Shown: positions 16,173-23,908, counted from the first letter of the stretch. The stretch is 24,683 nt of DNA from JBHPCZ01 sp042573625 (GCA_042573625.1 JBHPCZ010000044.1:1-24683), one strand, 5' to 3'. A program made the numbers and translations. The notes: generated from the sequence alone by a model not told the origin.

Positions 16173-16285
16173 CCTTTGTCTCCTTCAAAATTCAGGCGCG
16201 CGATTCTTGCATTTCTTAATATATGTATGAATATTGAACTGTCCTCCTGCTTATGTTTATGCTGCCGCCGTAAAAGGCCTTCCTG

Positions 16286-17338
16286 CTATTGAAAAAAGAT
16301 CGAATGGGCAAGGAAGGTTTCGCCGGACTTCGTCGCCCCCTTCCTTTCTTCGGCCCCTATGTCCGTGCGATCTTCCATCATCTTATACAACAGATTGTTG
16401 ACCATAACATTCCCTGGGCTTCCCATGCCGGCAAGACGCATGGACCAGATCACCGGGTCACCGACAACCACAAGCTGGCTGACCAGGTCCTGGAAATCGA
16501 CCCTGCCGGTATCTGCACCGATGGACAGGCCCAGAGGCTCGGTAGGCAACTTGCGAACCGTTTTCCCCCACCTGTCGAACAGGTCGGCGGCAAAGGTGGT
16601 TTCGTCACGAACAAAGTTAATAAAGCAATCCACCATGTCCAGGTTGGTGATATCGCAGAGGGCCTTGCTGAAATGAGCGATAAATCCGTCGCCTGTAAAC
16701 TTGTCGAAAACTCCCATATACTCATCCACGAGCATTCGTGTGTGTTCGATAAATTCATGAATAAAAGATGAAAACGATTCTCGATCGATTGCATAGGTCA
16801 TCAAGTCCTGGAGTTGCTTGATATTGCCCACCACCACAATGGACTGGTCCGCGGAGGCCTTTTTGAGCAGCTCTTCCGGGCTCTCCATGCCCATGACCAG
16901 CATGGTGGGCATGTGGGCCTGCCAGCGGGTCACCCCCTCCCGGTACATGAGTTCTTCCCGGTTGACCTGCATCAGTGGTGTTGCCGTTATACCGGTTTTT
17001 TCAATAATATAGGATTTAAGAGAACGGAAAAACGGAGACAGCTTCCGGATGCTCAGGAACATATTGTCAAAGGGACAAACCGCTTTGTTGGTCTCCCATT
17101 CTTCGAGCCGCCGGGCTATTCCTTCAGGATCAACGTCCTCTTCAAGCTTCAGGGCGGCAGGGTCCAATATCCGGCCGTCCTGGGCGGCCAATTCGCGCAA
17201 CGATACGGCAAAATCTTTTGCGGATTTGCGGCTGGCGTTTGCGTAAATTTTTCCGTCACTCAACGAGTAATATCCCCAGTACGCCTCGAAAGTCTGGAGA
17301 AGAACCAGGCAATCTATATAGGCCACTCTCTCAGTCAT
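16286..17338 (-). CDS. Degenerate class III cyclase-like protein
   Basis: This 350-residue protein has an N-terminal region (1-160) I do not recognise and a C-terminal part (about 165-350) that aligns with class III cyclase domains. GVFDKFTGDGFIAHF (209-223) contains the second metal Asp (D217) and the Lys position (K213), and LGLSIGADTGRV matches the conserved RIGIHTG segment. However, the first metal Asp is Asn172 (VVVGNIKQL), and the transition-state Asn is Ile297 (VIWSMR), while Arg301 is kept. It is therefore probably catalytically dead or strongly altered, and could be a regulatory partner of the active cyclase or a nucleotide sensor. GAGG precedes the start. It lies second in the operon, between the two ATPase genes. 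Confidence 0.75.
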   Translation of the reverse strand: MTERVAYIDCLVLLQTFEAYWGYYSLSDGKIYANASRKSAKDFAVSLRELAAQDGRILDPAALKLEEDVDPEGIARRLEEWETNKAVCPFDNMFLSIRKLSPFFRSLKSYIIEKTGITATPLMQVNREELMYREGVTRWQAHMPTMLVMGMESPEELLKKASADQSIVVVGNIKQLQDLMTYAIDRESFSSFIHEFIEHTRMLVDEYMGVFDKFTGDGFIAHFSKALCDITNLDMVDCFINFVRDETTFAADLFDRWGKTVRKLPTEPLGLSIGADTGRVDFQDLVSQLVVVGDPVIWSMRLAGMGSPGNVMVNNLLYKMMEDRTDIGAEERKGATKSGETFLAHSIFFQ

Positions 17339-17424
17339 CTCATACCTCGTGGTTTTGAAATTATATTAAACATATATAGTTTCGCTCGGCTGCCGCACCA
17401 TCAGGGACTTGAAAATGCGGGGCA

Positions 17425-17447
17425 GTTTGCCGGCAGTTCCGGCAAAC
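17425..17447 (-). promoter_or_regulatory. Intra-operon hairpin
   Basis: GTTTGCCGG-CAGTT-CCGGCAAAC forms a perfect 9-bp stem 25 nt after the stop of the GAF-ATPase gene and before the degenerate cyclase gene. No U-tract follows. It may stabilise the upstream mRNA or lower downstream expression. Confidence 0.45.
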
Positions 17448-17471
17448 GCTTACCATCTCTGCCTGTAAATT

Positions 17472-19742
17472 TTATTCGGCGGCAACCCTATGCAGCTGTT
17501 TTAAGTCGGTATCCCCCTTCAGTATTTTGGCGGCACCGTCCTGAATAAGGGTTCGCATTCCTTCCTCTACGGCCGTGTTGCGAATCTCCTCCACAGAAGC
17601 CTTTTTTGCGATGAGCCGTTTTATGTTTTCCGAAGCCACCAGCAATTCATGGATTCCGGTGCGGCCGAGGTAACCGGTGTTGCCGCACTCAGGGCACCCC
17701 ACCGGTTTGGGCAGAAGGACGTCGCTCTGGGACACGCCTAATTCGGGAAAGTATTCAGGGCTATAAATGCCAACAAGGCGGTCGTATTCTTCTGCCGTCG
17801 GTTTGTAAGGTTCTTTGCAATTGGAGCAGAGGGTTCGGACCAGACGCTGGGCAAGAATTCCCAAAAGAGCATCAGAAAAATTAAAGGGATCCAGCCCGAG
17901 ATCAAGCAACCGGATAATCGTTTCCGACGCGGAATTGGTGTGCAGCGTGGAAAAAACAAGGTGGCCGGTCAGAGACGATTCGATCCCGATGTTGGCGGTT
18001 TCAAAATCTCGCATTTCACCGATGAGAATCACGTCCGGGTCGGCGCGGAGAAAAGACCGCATCACCGAAGCAAAATCGAGCCCGATCTTGTGAATGACCT
18101 GGACCTGCTGCAGGCCGGGTTGAGTAATTTCCACCGGATCCTCGGCAGTCCATATTTTCCGCTCCGGTGTGTTGATTCTCCCGAGTACGGCATGCAAGGT
18201 CGTGGTTTTCCCGGAACCGGTGGGCCCCACGACAAGAAAAATGCCATGGGGAAACAGGACCAACCGATCAATTTCAGCTTCGTTGCGGGGGGAAAGATTG
18301 AGCTTGTCAAAAGGGAGCGCACCGCTGGCCGCCAGTAACCGCAGAACCACACTTTCACCGTTGACTGTCGGCAAAGTGGCGACCCGCAGTTCAAGCTCCT
18401 TGTCTGCCAGTTTAAATTTCACCTTACCGTCCTGGGGCTTGCGCTTTTCCGCAATATCCAGGCCGGCCATGATTTTTATCCTCGAAACCACCGGCTTGAT
18501 TTCTGATTCCGGAATTTCAAGGATCTGGCGGCAGGCCCCGTCGATTCGCGCACGCACGACCGCGGGGGATTTCGGCAGGCCCGGCTCGATATGAATATCG
18601 GAAGCGCCGATGTTTTCAGCTTCGACAATGATGTTATTTACATACTGGATAGCAGTTACGGAGTCGTCGCCAGCCTTGCGGGTTGTGGTGCCTTCAAGCA
18701 CGAGGGTCGTCGTCTTCGCAAGAGTTTCTTTCTTATCCGGTTTTTCTTTACCGGGTGCATCTGTCCCCAGATAAGCCAGTATATCCTCCGGCAGGCCCAC
18801 ATTGAATTCATAACTGTGGGCATTCAAGAGCTTCTGGATTTCCATGATCTTGTTTTTGTCTTTGGGATCGCTCATCAGGACGACGACTTTGTCCGGGTCC
18901 CCTGAAATAGGTACCCAGAGGCGGCTCTTAAGAAAATACTTGCTGACCCCCTTGATGAACGCCTCGGGGGGCGTGATGGACGGATTGTATTTGACAAACG
19001 GAACCTGGTAATACTTTTCCAGAGAATGGCCGATCTCTTCCGGGTCAATCCCCAACTCCGTTCGCATGAGTTGGCTCACCCATGTTTTTTCTTCCCTGGC
19101 CTTCTGTTTGAGCTCTTTCAACTTTTCGTCAGTCAGTCTTCCTTGAACCACCAGGTAATCGAAAGGCCCTTTTGTCACGTTCAGTTCACTGCGGATTTTT
19201 CTGGCCATCACCCCTGCCAGCGCTCTGGAAACCGACACGTCCTGATTGGTGAACTCGTCGCCCTTTAACGGGTTAACGGCCTGAAATATGCCGAGCACGG
19301 CATTTTCGTGCAGCATGGGAACGGAGATCACGGATCGGGTGCTGACGCCGCAAAGATTATCATAAACTTTGTTGAACTTGAGTTGCGGGTTCAGTTCAGC
19401 CATTGCCTGGTCATCCCGGACATCTTTGATGTTAAACGGCTGCAGGGTTAGGGCCGTGTAACCGGCCAGAGAGGCCGGCGACAACAAATGGCGCACTTCC
19501 TTGATGTCTGAATCAACCTTTATTTTGGCAACGATTTCCGGCTGGTAGATAGTATGTTTGTAAAATCTCAGGTTTTCTGCGTGGAGAATGGTATGGATAT
19601 CTTTTTCAGTGCTGTTCCAGCCATCGTCAAAGCTTTCGGCGATCTGAAATTTTTCACTGATGGCATTGAGCTTGGTTTTGAGCGGAGAAGCTTTGGCGGC
19701 CTGTTTTTTTACCTGGGCTGGACTATTGGATGCTGTTTGCAT
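17472..19742 (-). CDS. GAF-MshEN-type PilB/GspE assembly ATPase
   Basis: This 756-residue protein has a low-complexity N-terminus, a GAF sensor domain (about 22-187), a GspE/MshE N-terminal module (about 188-330) and a GspE/PilB ATPase domain (335-756). Motifs: Walker A GPTGSGKT at 506-513, Asp box TAEDP at 532-536, Walker B VILIGEMRD at 571-579, His box GHLVFSTLH at 593-601. The four zinc cysteines are C639, C642, C683 and C686, typical of PilB/GspE extension motors. The MshEN motif lacks its leading Arg-Leu-Gly, so c-di-GMP binding is doubtful. The start at 19742 follows AGAGGG by 6 nt; upstream extensions would be encoded partly by the repeat at 19832-19903. It is the first gene of the operon. 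No pilin or platform genes adjoin. Confidence 0.93.
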   Translation of the reverse strand: MQTASNSPAQVKKQAAKASPLKTKLNAISEKFQIAESFDDGWNSTEKDIHTILHAENLRFYKHTIYQPEIVAKIKVDSDIKEVRHLLSPASLAGYTALTLQPFNIKDVRDDQAMAELNPQLKFNKVYDNLCGVSTRSVISVPMLHENAVLGIFQAVNPLKGDEFTNQDVSVSRALAGVMARKIRSELNVTKGPFDYLVVQGRLTDEKLKELKQKAREEKTWVSQLMRTELGIDPEEIGHSLEKYYQVPFVKYNPSITPPEAFIKGVSKYFLKSRLWVPISGDPDKVVVLMSDPKDKNKIMEIQKLLNAHSYEFNVGLPEDILAYLGTDAPGKEKPDKKETLAKTTTLVLEGTTTRKAGDDSVTAIQYVNNIIVEAENIGASDIHIEPGLPKSPAVVRARIDGACRQILEIPESEIKPVVSRIKIMAGLDIAEKRKPQDGKVKFKLADKELELRVATLPTVNGESVVLRLLAASGALPFDKLNLSPRNEAEIDRLVLFPHGIFLVVGPTGSGKTTTLHAVLGRINTPERKIWTAEDPVEITQPGLQQVQVIHKIGLDFASVMRSFLRADPDVILIGEMRDFETANIGIESSLTGHLVFSTLHTNSASETIIRLLDLGLDPFNFSDALLGILAQRLVRTLCSNCKEPYKPTAEEYDRLVGIYSPEYFPELGVSQSDVLLPKPVGCPECGNTGYLGRTGIHELLVASENIKRLIAKKASVEEIRNTAVEEGMRTLIQDGAAKILKGDTDLKQLHRVAAE

Positions 19743-19782
19743 GCGTAACCCTCTATTCCGCTGGTTGTTTTCGAACATTAGA

Positions 19783-19811
19783 TAGATATAGGAAAATGAA
19801 ATCATAGTCAA
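19783..19811 (-). promoter_or_regulatory. Candidate promoter of the ATPase/cyclase operon
   Basis: On the minus strand, TTGACT, 17 nt, then TATCTA. Transcription would start about 35 nt before the ATG at 19742. The -10 box is weak. Confidence 0.4.
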
Positions 19812-19831
19812 GACATTAACGATGCGTGAGT

Positions 19832-19903
19832 CTCCTCCCGCATAGCGGGAGGCACCATTCCCACACGATGGGGGCATCGCCCCCGGCCTTGAAAACAGTC
19901 GCT
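19832..19903 (+). repeat. Dispersed REP-like repeat, copy B
   Basis: CTCCTCCCGCATAGCGGGAGG, then CACGATGGGGGCATCGCCCC, then a GAAAACAGTCGCT end. It aligns with 7916-7990 in the same orientation. The first hairpin (CCTCCCGC-ATA-GCGGGAGG) is perfect here and kept in copy A through a G-T pair, so the structure appears conserved. It sits between the divergent promoters of the ATPase operon and the phosphatase operon. Confidence 0.75.
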
Positions 19904-19932
19904 ATTTTACAAGTTGCCGAAGATCTTTCATA

Positions 19933-19962
19933 TTGACATCAGTGCGGCATATGGCTTATATT
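19933..19962 (+). promoter_or_regulatory. Sigma-70-type promoter of the phosphatase operon
   Basis: TTGACA (19933-19938), 18 nt, then TATATT (19957-19962). The match is close to consensus. It would give a leader of about 105 nt before the ATG at 20074. Confidence 0.6.
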
Positions 19963-20073
19963 GCCGGATAAAGGAAATGATCTCTCCTGGACTCAATTTA
20001 AACGTGCACGGCTTACCTGTTGTCCGGGGGCTTTTTAGATGAACCAACCCGGACAGAGACGAAAGATTTCAAT

Positions 20074-22101
20074 ATGTTTTCCTCGCTCAAAACCAAACTC
20101 ATCTTTTTCATTGCCCTGATACTGGCGATTACGGCTGCCGCGATTCTGTACTTCACCAACCGAGATGTGGGGACCGCCATGTTAAAGGCGGAAAAGGCCT
20201 CCGATCAAAACGTCCTGCGATTTGTGGAGCTCAATATCAAAGGCGGATATGACAAGCTCCTTTCCGATAAAATCAATTCGATCCTGAAGCTTCGAAGACA
20301 GCTGAAAGATACCGGCGAGATTGCCGCTTCCATCCTGAATGAATACTACACGCTTTCGAAAAAAGGTTCTTTGTCTAAAACAGAAGCCCAAAAAAGAGCC
20401 TTGGAATGGATCAGATCCGTCACCATCGAAAAGGGAAATACTTTTGTTTTCAATCCGGATGGATGGGTCATCGCTCATCCGGACCCGTCCATTCAAGGGA
20501 CGCTGATCAATGCACTCTATGATATGAAGGGCAGACCGCTCGCCCAGGTCATGAGTTCCGATGTGTTAAAAGAGAGCGGAGATTATGCTGTATTTCGCTG
20601 GTACATTCCAGGGGACGACAGCGAAAGCAAGAAGCTCGGATACTTTATACCGTTTGCCGGGTGGAACTGGACGATCGGTTCGGTTGTCGATATCAGCGAC
20701 ATTGAAGCCGAAGGGCGTAAACAGCGCAAAGAAATCATTAAAGTTCTCGGCAAGACCTTTACCCATATTAAGATTGCCCAGACGGGGAGCGTCTTTTTGT
20801 TTGACGGGGATAAAAATGTGTTGATTCCTCCGTGGGAACTGGAGATGCGAGATTACACCACGGTCGTTAACAAGAAAACAGGGAACCTGCTTCTGGATGA
20901 TTTTATGGCGTCAATGCAAACGGATACCCGTTCGCTGCGCTACATTCCCACCGGTAAAAATGAGAGCCTTATGGAAGCGCATGTCGGCTATTTCAAGGTT
21001 CTGGACTGGTATATTGTCGTTATCGCCCCGGTGGACGAAATTAACCTCCCGGCCAAAACGCTCATTACCCGGCAGAGCATTCTTATTGCCGTTATTTTTC
21101 TTGGCAGTCTGATCGTCGCCTTCCTTCTGGTGGCCAGAATTGCACGCCCTCTCAACCTGCTGGCATCGTATGCCAAAGAGCTGCCCACCCATGATTTTAC
21201 GGCAGAAGCGGAAACGGAATCAGAGAGCCCTATCAGCCATCTTCCCGCCAAATTCAAAGACGAGGTCGGCCGGCTGGCCGGGTCATTTGTTTTCATGGAA
21301 ACCGAATTGAAGAAAAATATCCGGAACCTCATGGATACCACTGCCGCCAAGGAACGCATCGAAAGCGAATTGAATATAGCCCGTGAGATCCAGCTGGGAA
21401 TTCTACCGAAGATTTTTCCTGCCTTTCCGGAAAACACTGAGTTTGATCTTTACGCCCTTTTGGACCCGGCCAAAGAAGTGGGGGGCGACCTGTACGATTT
21501 TTTCCTGATTGACGAGGATCATCTTTGTTTCACGGTTGGAGATGTTTCTGATAAGGGTGTTCCTGCCGCGCTGTTTATGGTTATTACCCGAACCCTGATT
21601 AAAACTGCGGCCGAAAGAGGGCTTTCCGCATCTGAAATCATGATCCAGGTCAACAAGGTCTTATGCGCTGATAATCCCAGAGCCATGTTTGTCACCCTTA
21701 TTGTCGGGATTTTAAATATTCGCACCGGAGAGGTGCGATACGCCAATGGCGGTCACAACTTGTCCATCGTGGTCAGCCATGACAAAGGAGTGTTTTATCA
21801 GGAAGGCATCAGCGGCCTGGTGGTTGGAGCCATGGACGACATTCCCTACAAGGAATTGTCCCTTACACTGAAACCCGGCGAAGATCTCTTTCTCTATACG
21901 GATGGGGTTACCGAAGCCATGGGCCCCAACCTGGAGCTTTATTCCGATGAATTTCTGCTGTCTGAAATGGACAGGCTCCGGGGGCAAGACCTTGAAGACG
22001 TGGTTGCGGCTATTCGAGAAAGCATTAGAGACCATGCCGGGACCGCACCGCAGTCCGACGACATCGGCATGCTCATGATCCGATACCTGGGCAACGGCTA
22101 G
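20074..22101 (+). CDS. Cache-HAMP-PP2C (SpoIIE/RsbU-like) sensor phosphatase
   Basis: This 675-residue membrane protein has a first helix at about 8-28, an extracytoplasmic double Cache-type sensing region (about 30-330; FVFNPDGWVIAHPDP, then FLFDGDKNVLIPP), a second helix at about 335-356, a HAMP domain (about 352-412) and a PP2C/SpoIIE phosphatase domain (about 430-672). The metal-binding acidic residues are present: D472 (GGDLYD), D490 (VGDVSDKG), D610 (YTDGVTE) and D663 (SDDIG). It should dephosphorylate a STAS-domain protein, most likely the product of the next gene, in response to a small external ligand. The start at 20074 is preferred over a TTG at 20020 because the signal-anchor follows directly; the ribosome-binding site is weak. 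It is divergent from the ATPase/cyclase operon. Confidence 0.92.
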   Translation: MFSSLKTKLIFFIALILAITAAAILYFTNRDVGTAMLKAEKASDQNVLRFVELNIKGGYDKLLSDKINSILKLRRQLKDTGEIAASILNEYYTLSKKGSLSKTEAQKRALEWIRSVTIEKGNTFVFNPDGWVIAHPDPSIQGTLINALYDMKGRPLAQVMSSDVLKESGDYAVFRWYIPGDDSESKKLGYFIPFAGWNWTIGSVVDISDIEAEGRKQRKEIIKVLGKTFTHIKIAQTGSVFLFDGDKNVLIPPWELEMRDYTTVVNKKTGNLLLDDFMASMQTDTRSLRYIPTGKNESLMEAHVGYFKVLDWYIVVIAPVDEINLPAKTLITRQSILIAVIFLGSLIVAFLLVARIARPLNLLASYAKELPTHDFTAEAETESESPISHLPAKFKDEVGRLAGSFVFMETELKKNIRNLMDTTAAKERIESELNIAREIQLGILPKIFPAFPENTEFDLYALLDPAKEVGGDLYDFFLIDEDHLCFTVGDVSDKGVPAALFMVITRTLIKTAAERGLSASEIMIQVNKVLCADNPRAMFVTLIVGILNIRTGEVRYANGGHNLSIVVSHDKGVFYQEGISGLVVGAMDDIPYKELSLTLKPGEDLFLYTDGVTEAMGPNLELYSDEFLLSEMDRLRGQDLEDVVAAIRESIRDHAGTAPQSDDIGMLMIRYLGNG

Positions 22102-22214
22102 TGCTGATATATACATTCTTTTTTCAACCGAAGATTGGAAAGCGTCCTTAAATAGAAGCATTTTGGTATCGATGACGAAAATTGAGCGAACAACTTTTTA
22201 ACGGAGGAATAACC

Positions 22215-22547
22215 ATGGAGCTTACGGCAAGAAGTGAGAAATCGGCTGTTGTTGTATCCATAAAAGGCAGAGTGGATGCGACAACCGCACCGGAATTGGA
22301 AACATACCTTTCCGAACAGATAGACAGTGGTGGAAACATCGTGATCCTCAATATGGCCGAGCTGGAATACATCAGCAGCGCCGGCCTTCGGGTTGTCTTG
22401 CTGACCGCCAAAAAGCTCAAGGGGCAACAGGGCGACCTTCTGTTGGCGAGTTTACAGGGTCCCGTTCAAGAAGTATTTGAAATATCAGGTTTTACAGCGA
22501 TATTCAGCATGTTCGAAACAGAGGAAGCCGCCCTGGAACAGGTTTAA
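22215..22547 (+). CDS. STAS-domain anti-anti-sigma-type protein
   Basis: This 110-residue single STAS domain resembles SpoIIAA/RsbV. The phospho-acceptor is expected at Ser55 in EYISSAGLRV, which aligns with the DSSGL motif of SpoIIAA. In the family, the dephosphorylated form binds the HATPase partner and frees that partner's target. Its neighbours are the phosphatase upstream (113 bp) and the HATPase downstream (4-nt gap), so all three partner-switch components are in order. ACGGAGG, 7 nt before the ATG, defines the start; an upstream ATG at 22182 would add 11 residues and include the ribosome-binding site. Near 22540 the end of the gene supplies the leader of the next gene. Confidence 0.93.
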   Translation: MELTARSEKSAVVVSIKGRVDATTAPELETYLSEQIDSGGNIVILNMAELEYISSAGLRVVLLTAKKLKGQQGDLLLASLQGPVQEVFEISGFTAIFSMFETEEAALEQV

Positions 22548-22551
22548 ACCA

Positions 22552-22974
22552 ATGGATCTTTTATTACAGTTAAAACTGCCGGCAATCCTTAAAAATCTGA
22601 CGCAGTTCATGGAATCCGTGTCCGATTGCGCCCGGGAGCAGGGGTTTGACCAGAAGAAGGTGACCCAGATCGAATTGGTCATGGAAGAGGCTCTTGTAAA
22701 TGTCATTAACTATGCATATCCGGATAAAGACGGAGATGCACAAGTTATCTGCAGCCTTGATGAAGAGAGCAGGTTTGTCATTGAAATTACGGATTGGGGC
22801 GAACCTTTTAATGTTCTGTCTCTGGATGAACCGGATATCACTTCCGACGTTTCAGAACGAAAAGTGGGCGGCCTCGGCGTTTTCATGATCAGAAGCTTAA
22901 TGGATGACGTAAAATACCGTTTTGAAGAAGACAAAAATGTTTTGATCCTTTTTGTGAACAAGCCAAGCAGTTGA
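22552..22974 (+). CDS. RsbW-like HATPase (anti-sigma-type serine kinase)
   Basis: This 140-residue GHKL ATPase domain resembles RsbW/SpoIIAB. The N box is MEEALVNVINYAY (Glu46, Asn50), the G1 box is DWGEPF (Asp81, Gly83), and the G2 box is GGLGVFMI (Gly106-Gly109). In the family it phosphorylates the STAS protein and binds either it or a target, often a sigma factor. No sigma factor gene is adjacent, so the target lies elsewhere or is not a sigma factor. The ATG at 22552 is only 4 nt after the STAS stop, indicating translational coupling. Length is normal for RsbW-type proteins without extra domains. Confidence 0.92.
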   Translation: MDLLLQLKLPAILKNLTQFMESVSDCAREQGFDQKKVTQIELVMEEALVNVINYAYPDKDGDAQVICSLDEESRFVIEITDWGEPFNVLSLDEPDITSDVSERKVGGLGVFMIRSLMDDVKYRFEEDKNVLILFVNKPSS

Positions 22975-23083
22975 GGATTTTGTTTACTATTTTCGTCTTC
23001 AACGCATCCATGCGGCCGGGGAAAGGAAAAAAGGCCCGGATTCGACCGGCTTCGATGGGTAGGGAGATAGCGGAGCCGGAACG

Positions 23084-23104
23084 AAAAAAAATGCCGGAAC
23101 CGGC
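23084..23104 (-). terminator. Second intrinsic terminator on the minus strand
   Basis: On the minus strand, GCCGG-TT-CCGGC is followed by A and eight T. An outer pair, TGGGTAGG (23056-23063) with CCTACCCA (23104-23111), could form an alternative structure. It backs up the terminator at 23137-23157. Confidence 0.65.
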
Positions 23105-23136
23105 CTACCCAACTGACGGGAGCAACCCTTCTCCGG

Positions 23137-23157
23137 CAAAAAATCTGTTCTTAACAG
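23137..23157 (-). terminator. Intrinsic terminator after the small membrane protein gene
   Basis: On the minus strand, CTGTT-AAG-AACAG is followed by ATTTTTTG, 25 nt after the stop codon at 23182. Confidence 0.65.
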
Positions 23158-23181
23158 GTTGTTGTTAAACTCCTCTCGGTC

Positions 23182-23481
23182 CTAGCGGTCTTCCACCGAT
23201 TTTTCGCTGTCCAAAATATCTTGTTGTTCGCTATGTCTCGAAACAACAACAGATGCCTTCATTTGATACACAAAAATAATGACAAGGGTAAGACTGATGA
23301 GGATGATAAAATTGGATGCAAAAAATGTTAAAATAAATGAAAACGGTTCTTCAAGCTTGTACGACGAAACGAGTATATGAATCCCGAAAATTAGAAAAAA
23401 GCATCCCAATAAAATAAGAACAACCTGGCGCGCCCACCAGAAAAGGCGTTGAGTTTGAAAGGCCTTGAGATCAACGACCAT
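23182..23481 (-). CDS. Small two-helix membrane protein
   Basis: This 99-residue protein has two predicted membrane helices, at about residues 19-41 and 47-71, and a polar, Ser/Glu-rich C-terminal tail (HSEQQDILDSEKSVEDR). I do not recognise the family. Its start codon at 23481 lies inside the end of the IHF-like gene (11-nt overlap, different frame), with GGGAG about 9 nt upstream, so translation is probably coupled to that gene. Two terminators follow. The overlap and ribosome-binding site argue that it is a real gene; a role cannot be inferred. Confidence 0.7.
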   Translation of the reverse strand: MVVDLKAFQTQRLFWWARQVVLILLGCFFLIFGIHILVSSYKLEEPFSFILTFFASNFIILISLTLVIIFVYQMKASVVVSRHSEQQDILDSEKSVEDR

Positions 23482-23755
23482 TAATCTTCTCCCTCAATAT
23501 CCCGGAACATTTGAACGTAATGACCTTCCGGGAAGTCAGCATCATATCCTCACCGGTTGCAGGATTTCTTCCCCTGCGTTCTGTTTTGTTCTTGACGCAG
23601 AATTTCCCAAATCCACTGATGAGAACGTCCTCGCCGGATTCTAGTGTTCTCTTGATGATTTCAATGAGGGTTTCAACGGTTTCGACTGATTTTTTCCTTG
23701 TAGACCCGGTGTTGATCCTGATTCCTTCGATGATGTGAGACTTTGTGAGTGTCAT
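23471..23755 (-). CDS. IHF/HU-family DNA-bending protein
   Basis: This 94-residue protein has the length and sequence of the HU/IHF family. The start MTLTKSHIIEGI resembles the IHF alpha start, GEDVLISGFGKF is the family core, and RRGRNPATGED holds the minor-groove-inserting Pro65 in the RNP motif. It binds and bends DNA in the nucleoid and can help recombination or promoter looping. Whether it acts as an IHF subunit or a homodimer cannot be told here. The start at 23755 has AAGGA about 9 nt upstream; a longer frame to 23923 lacks both a ribosome-binding site and similarity. It overlaps the next gene by 11 nt. Confidence 0.93.
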   Translation of the reverse strand: MTLTKSHIIEGIRINTGSTRKKSVETVETLIEIIKRTLESGEDVLISGFGKFCVKNKTERRGRNPATGEDMMLTSRKVITFKCSGILREKINGR

Positions 23756-23908
23756 GAGCTCAATTCCTTTTTTATTTTGAGAGGACGCCAGGGTTAACAA
23801 AATATTTTTAAATGCTTTGCATGCCCATATTTTGGGAAACCGGAACAGATGGGCGCCTGATGTTCGACTCGGGCGCGGGCAGCTTGCTTTTAAGATGGGG
23901 TACTCGGT

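Noticed and set aside
16814..17548. 244-codon plus-strand open frame
   Set aside because: Antisense to the degenerate cyclase gene and the end of the GAF-ATPase gene; composition reflects the opposite strand.
19743..19877. N-terminal extension of the GAF-ATPase
   Set aside because: The extra 45 residues come from the promoter area and the REP-like repeat; AGAGGG before 19742 marks the real start.
23033..23135. Riboswitch or tmRNA-like RNA
   Set aside because: TTCGACCGG and several stems prompted the idea, but neither the tmRNA ends nor any riboswitch core I know could be matched, and no gene lies downstream on the plus strand.
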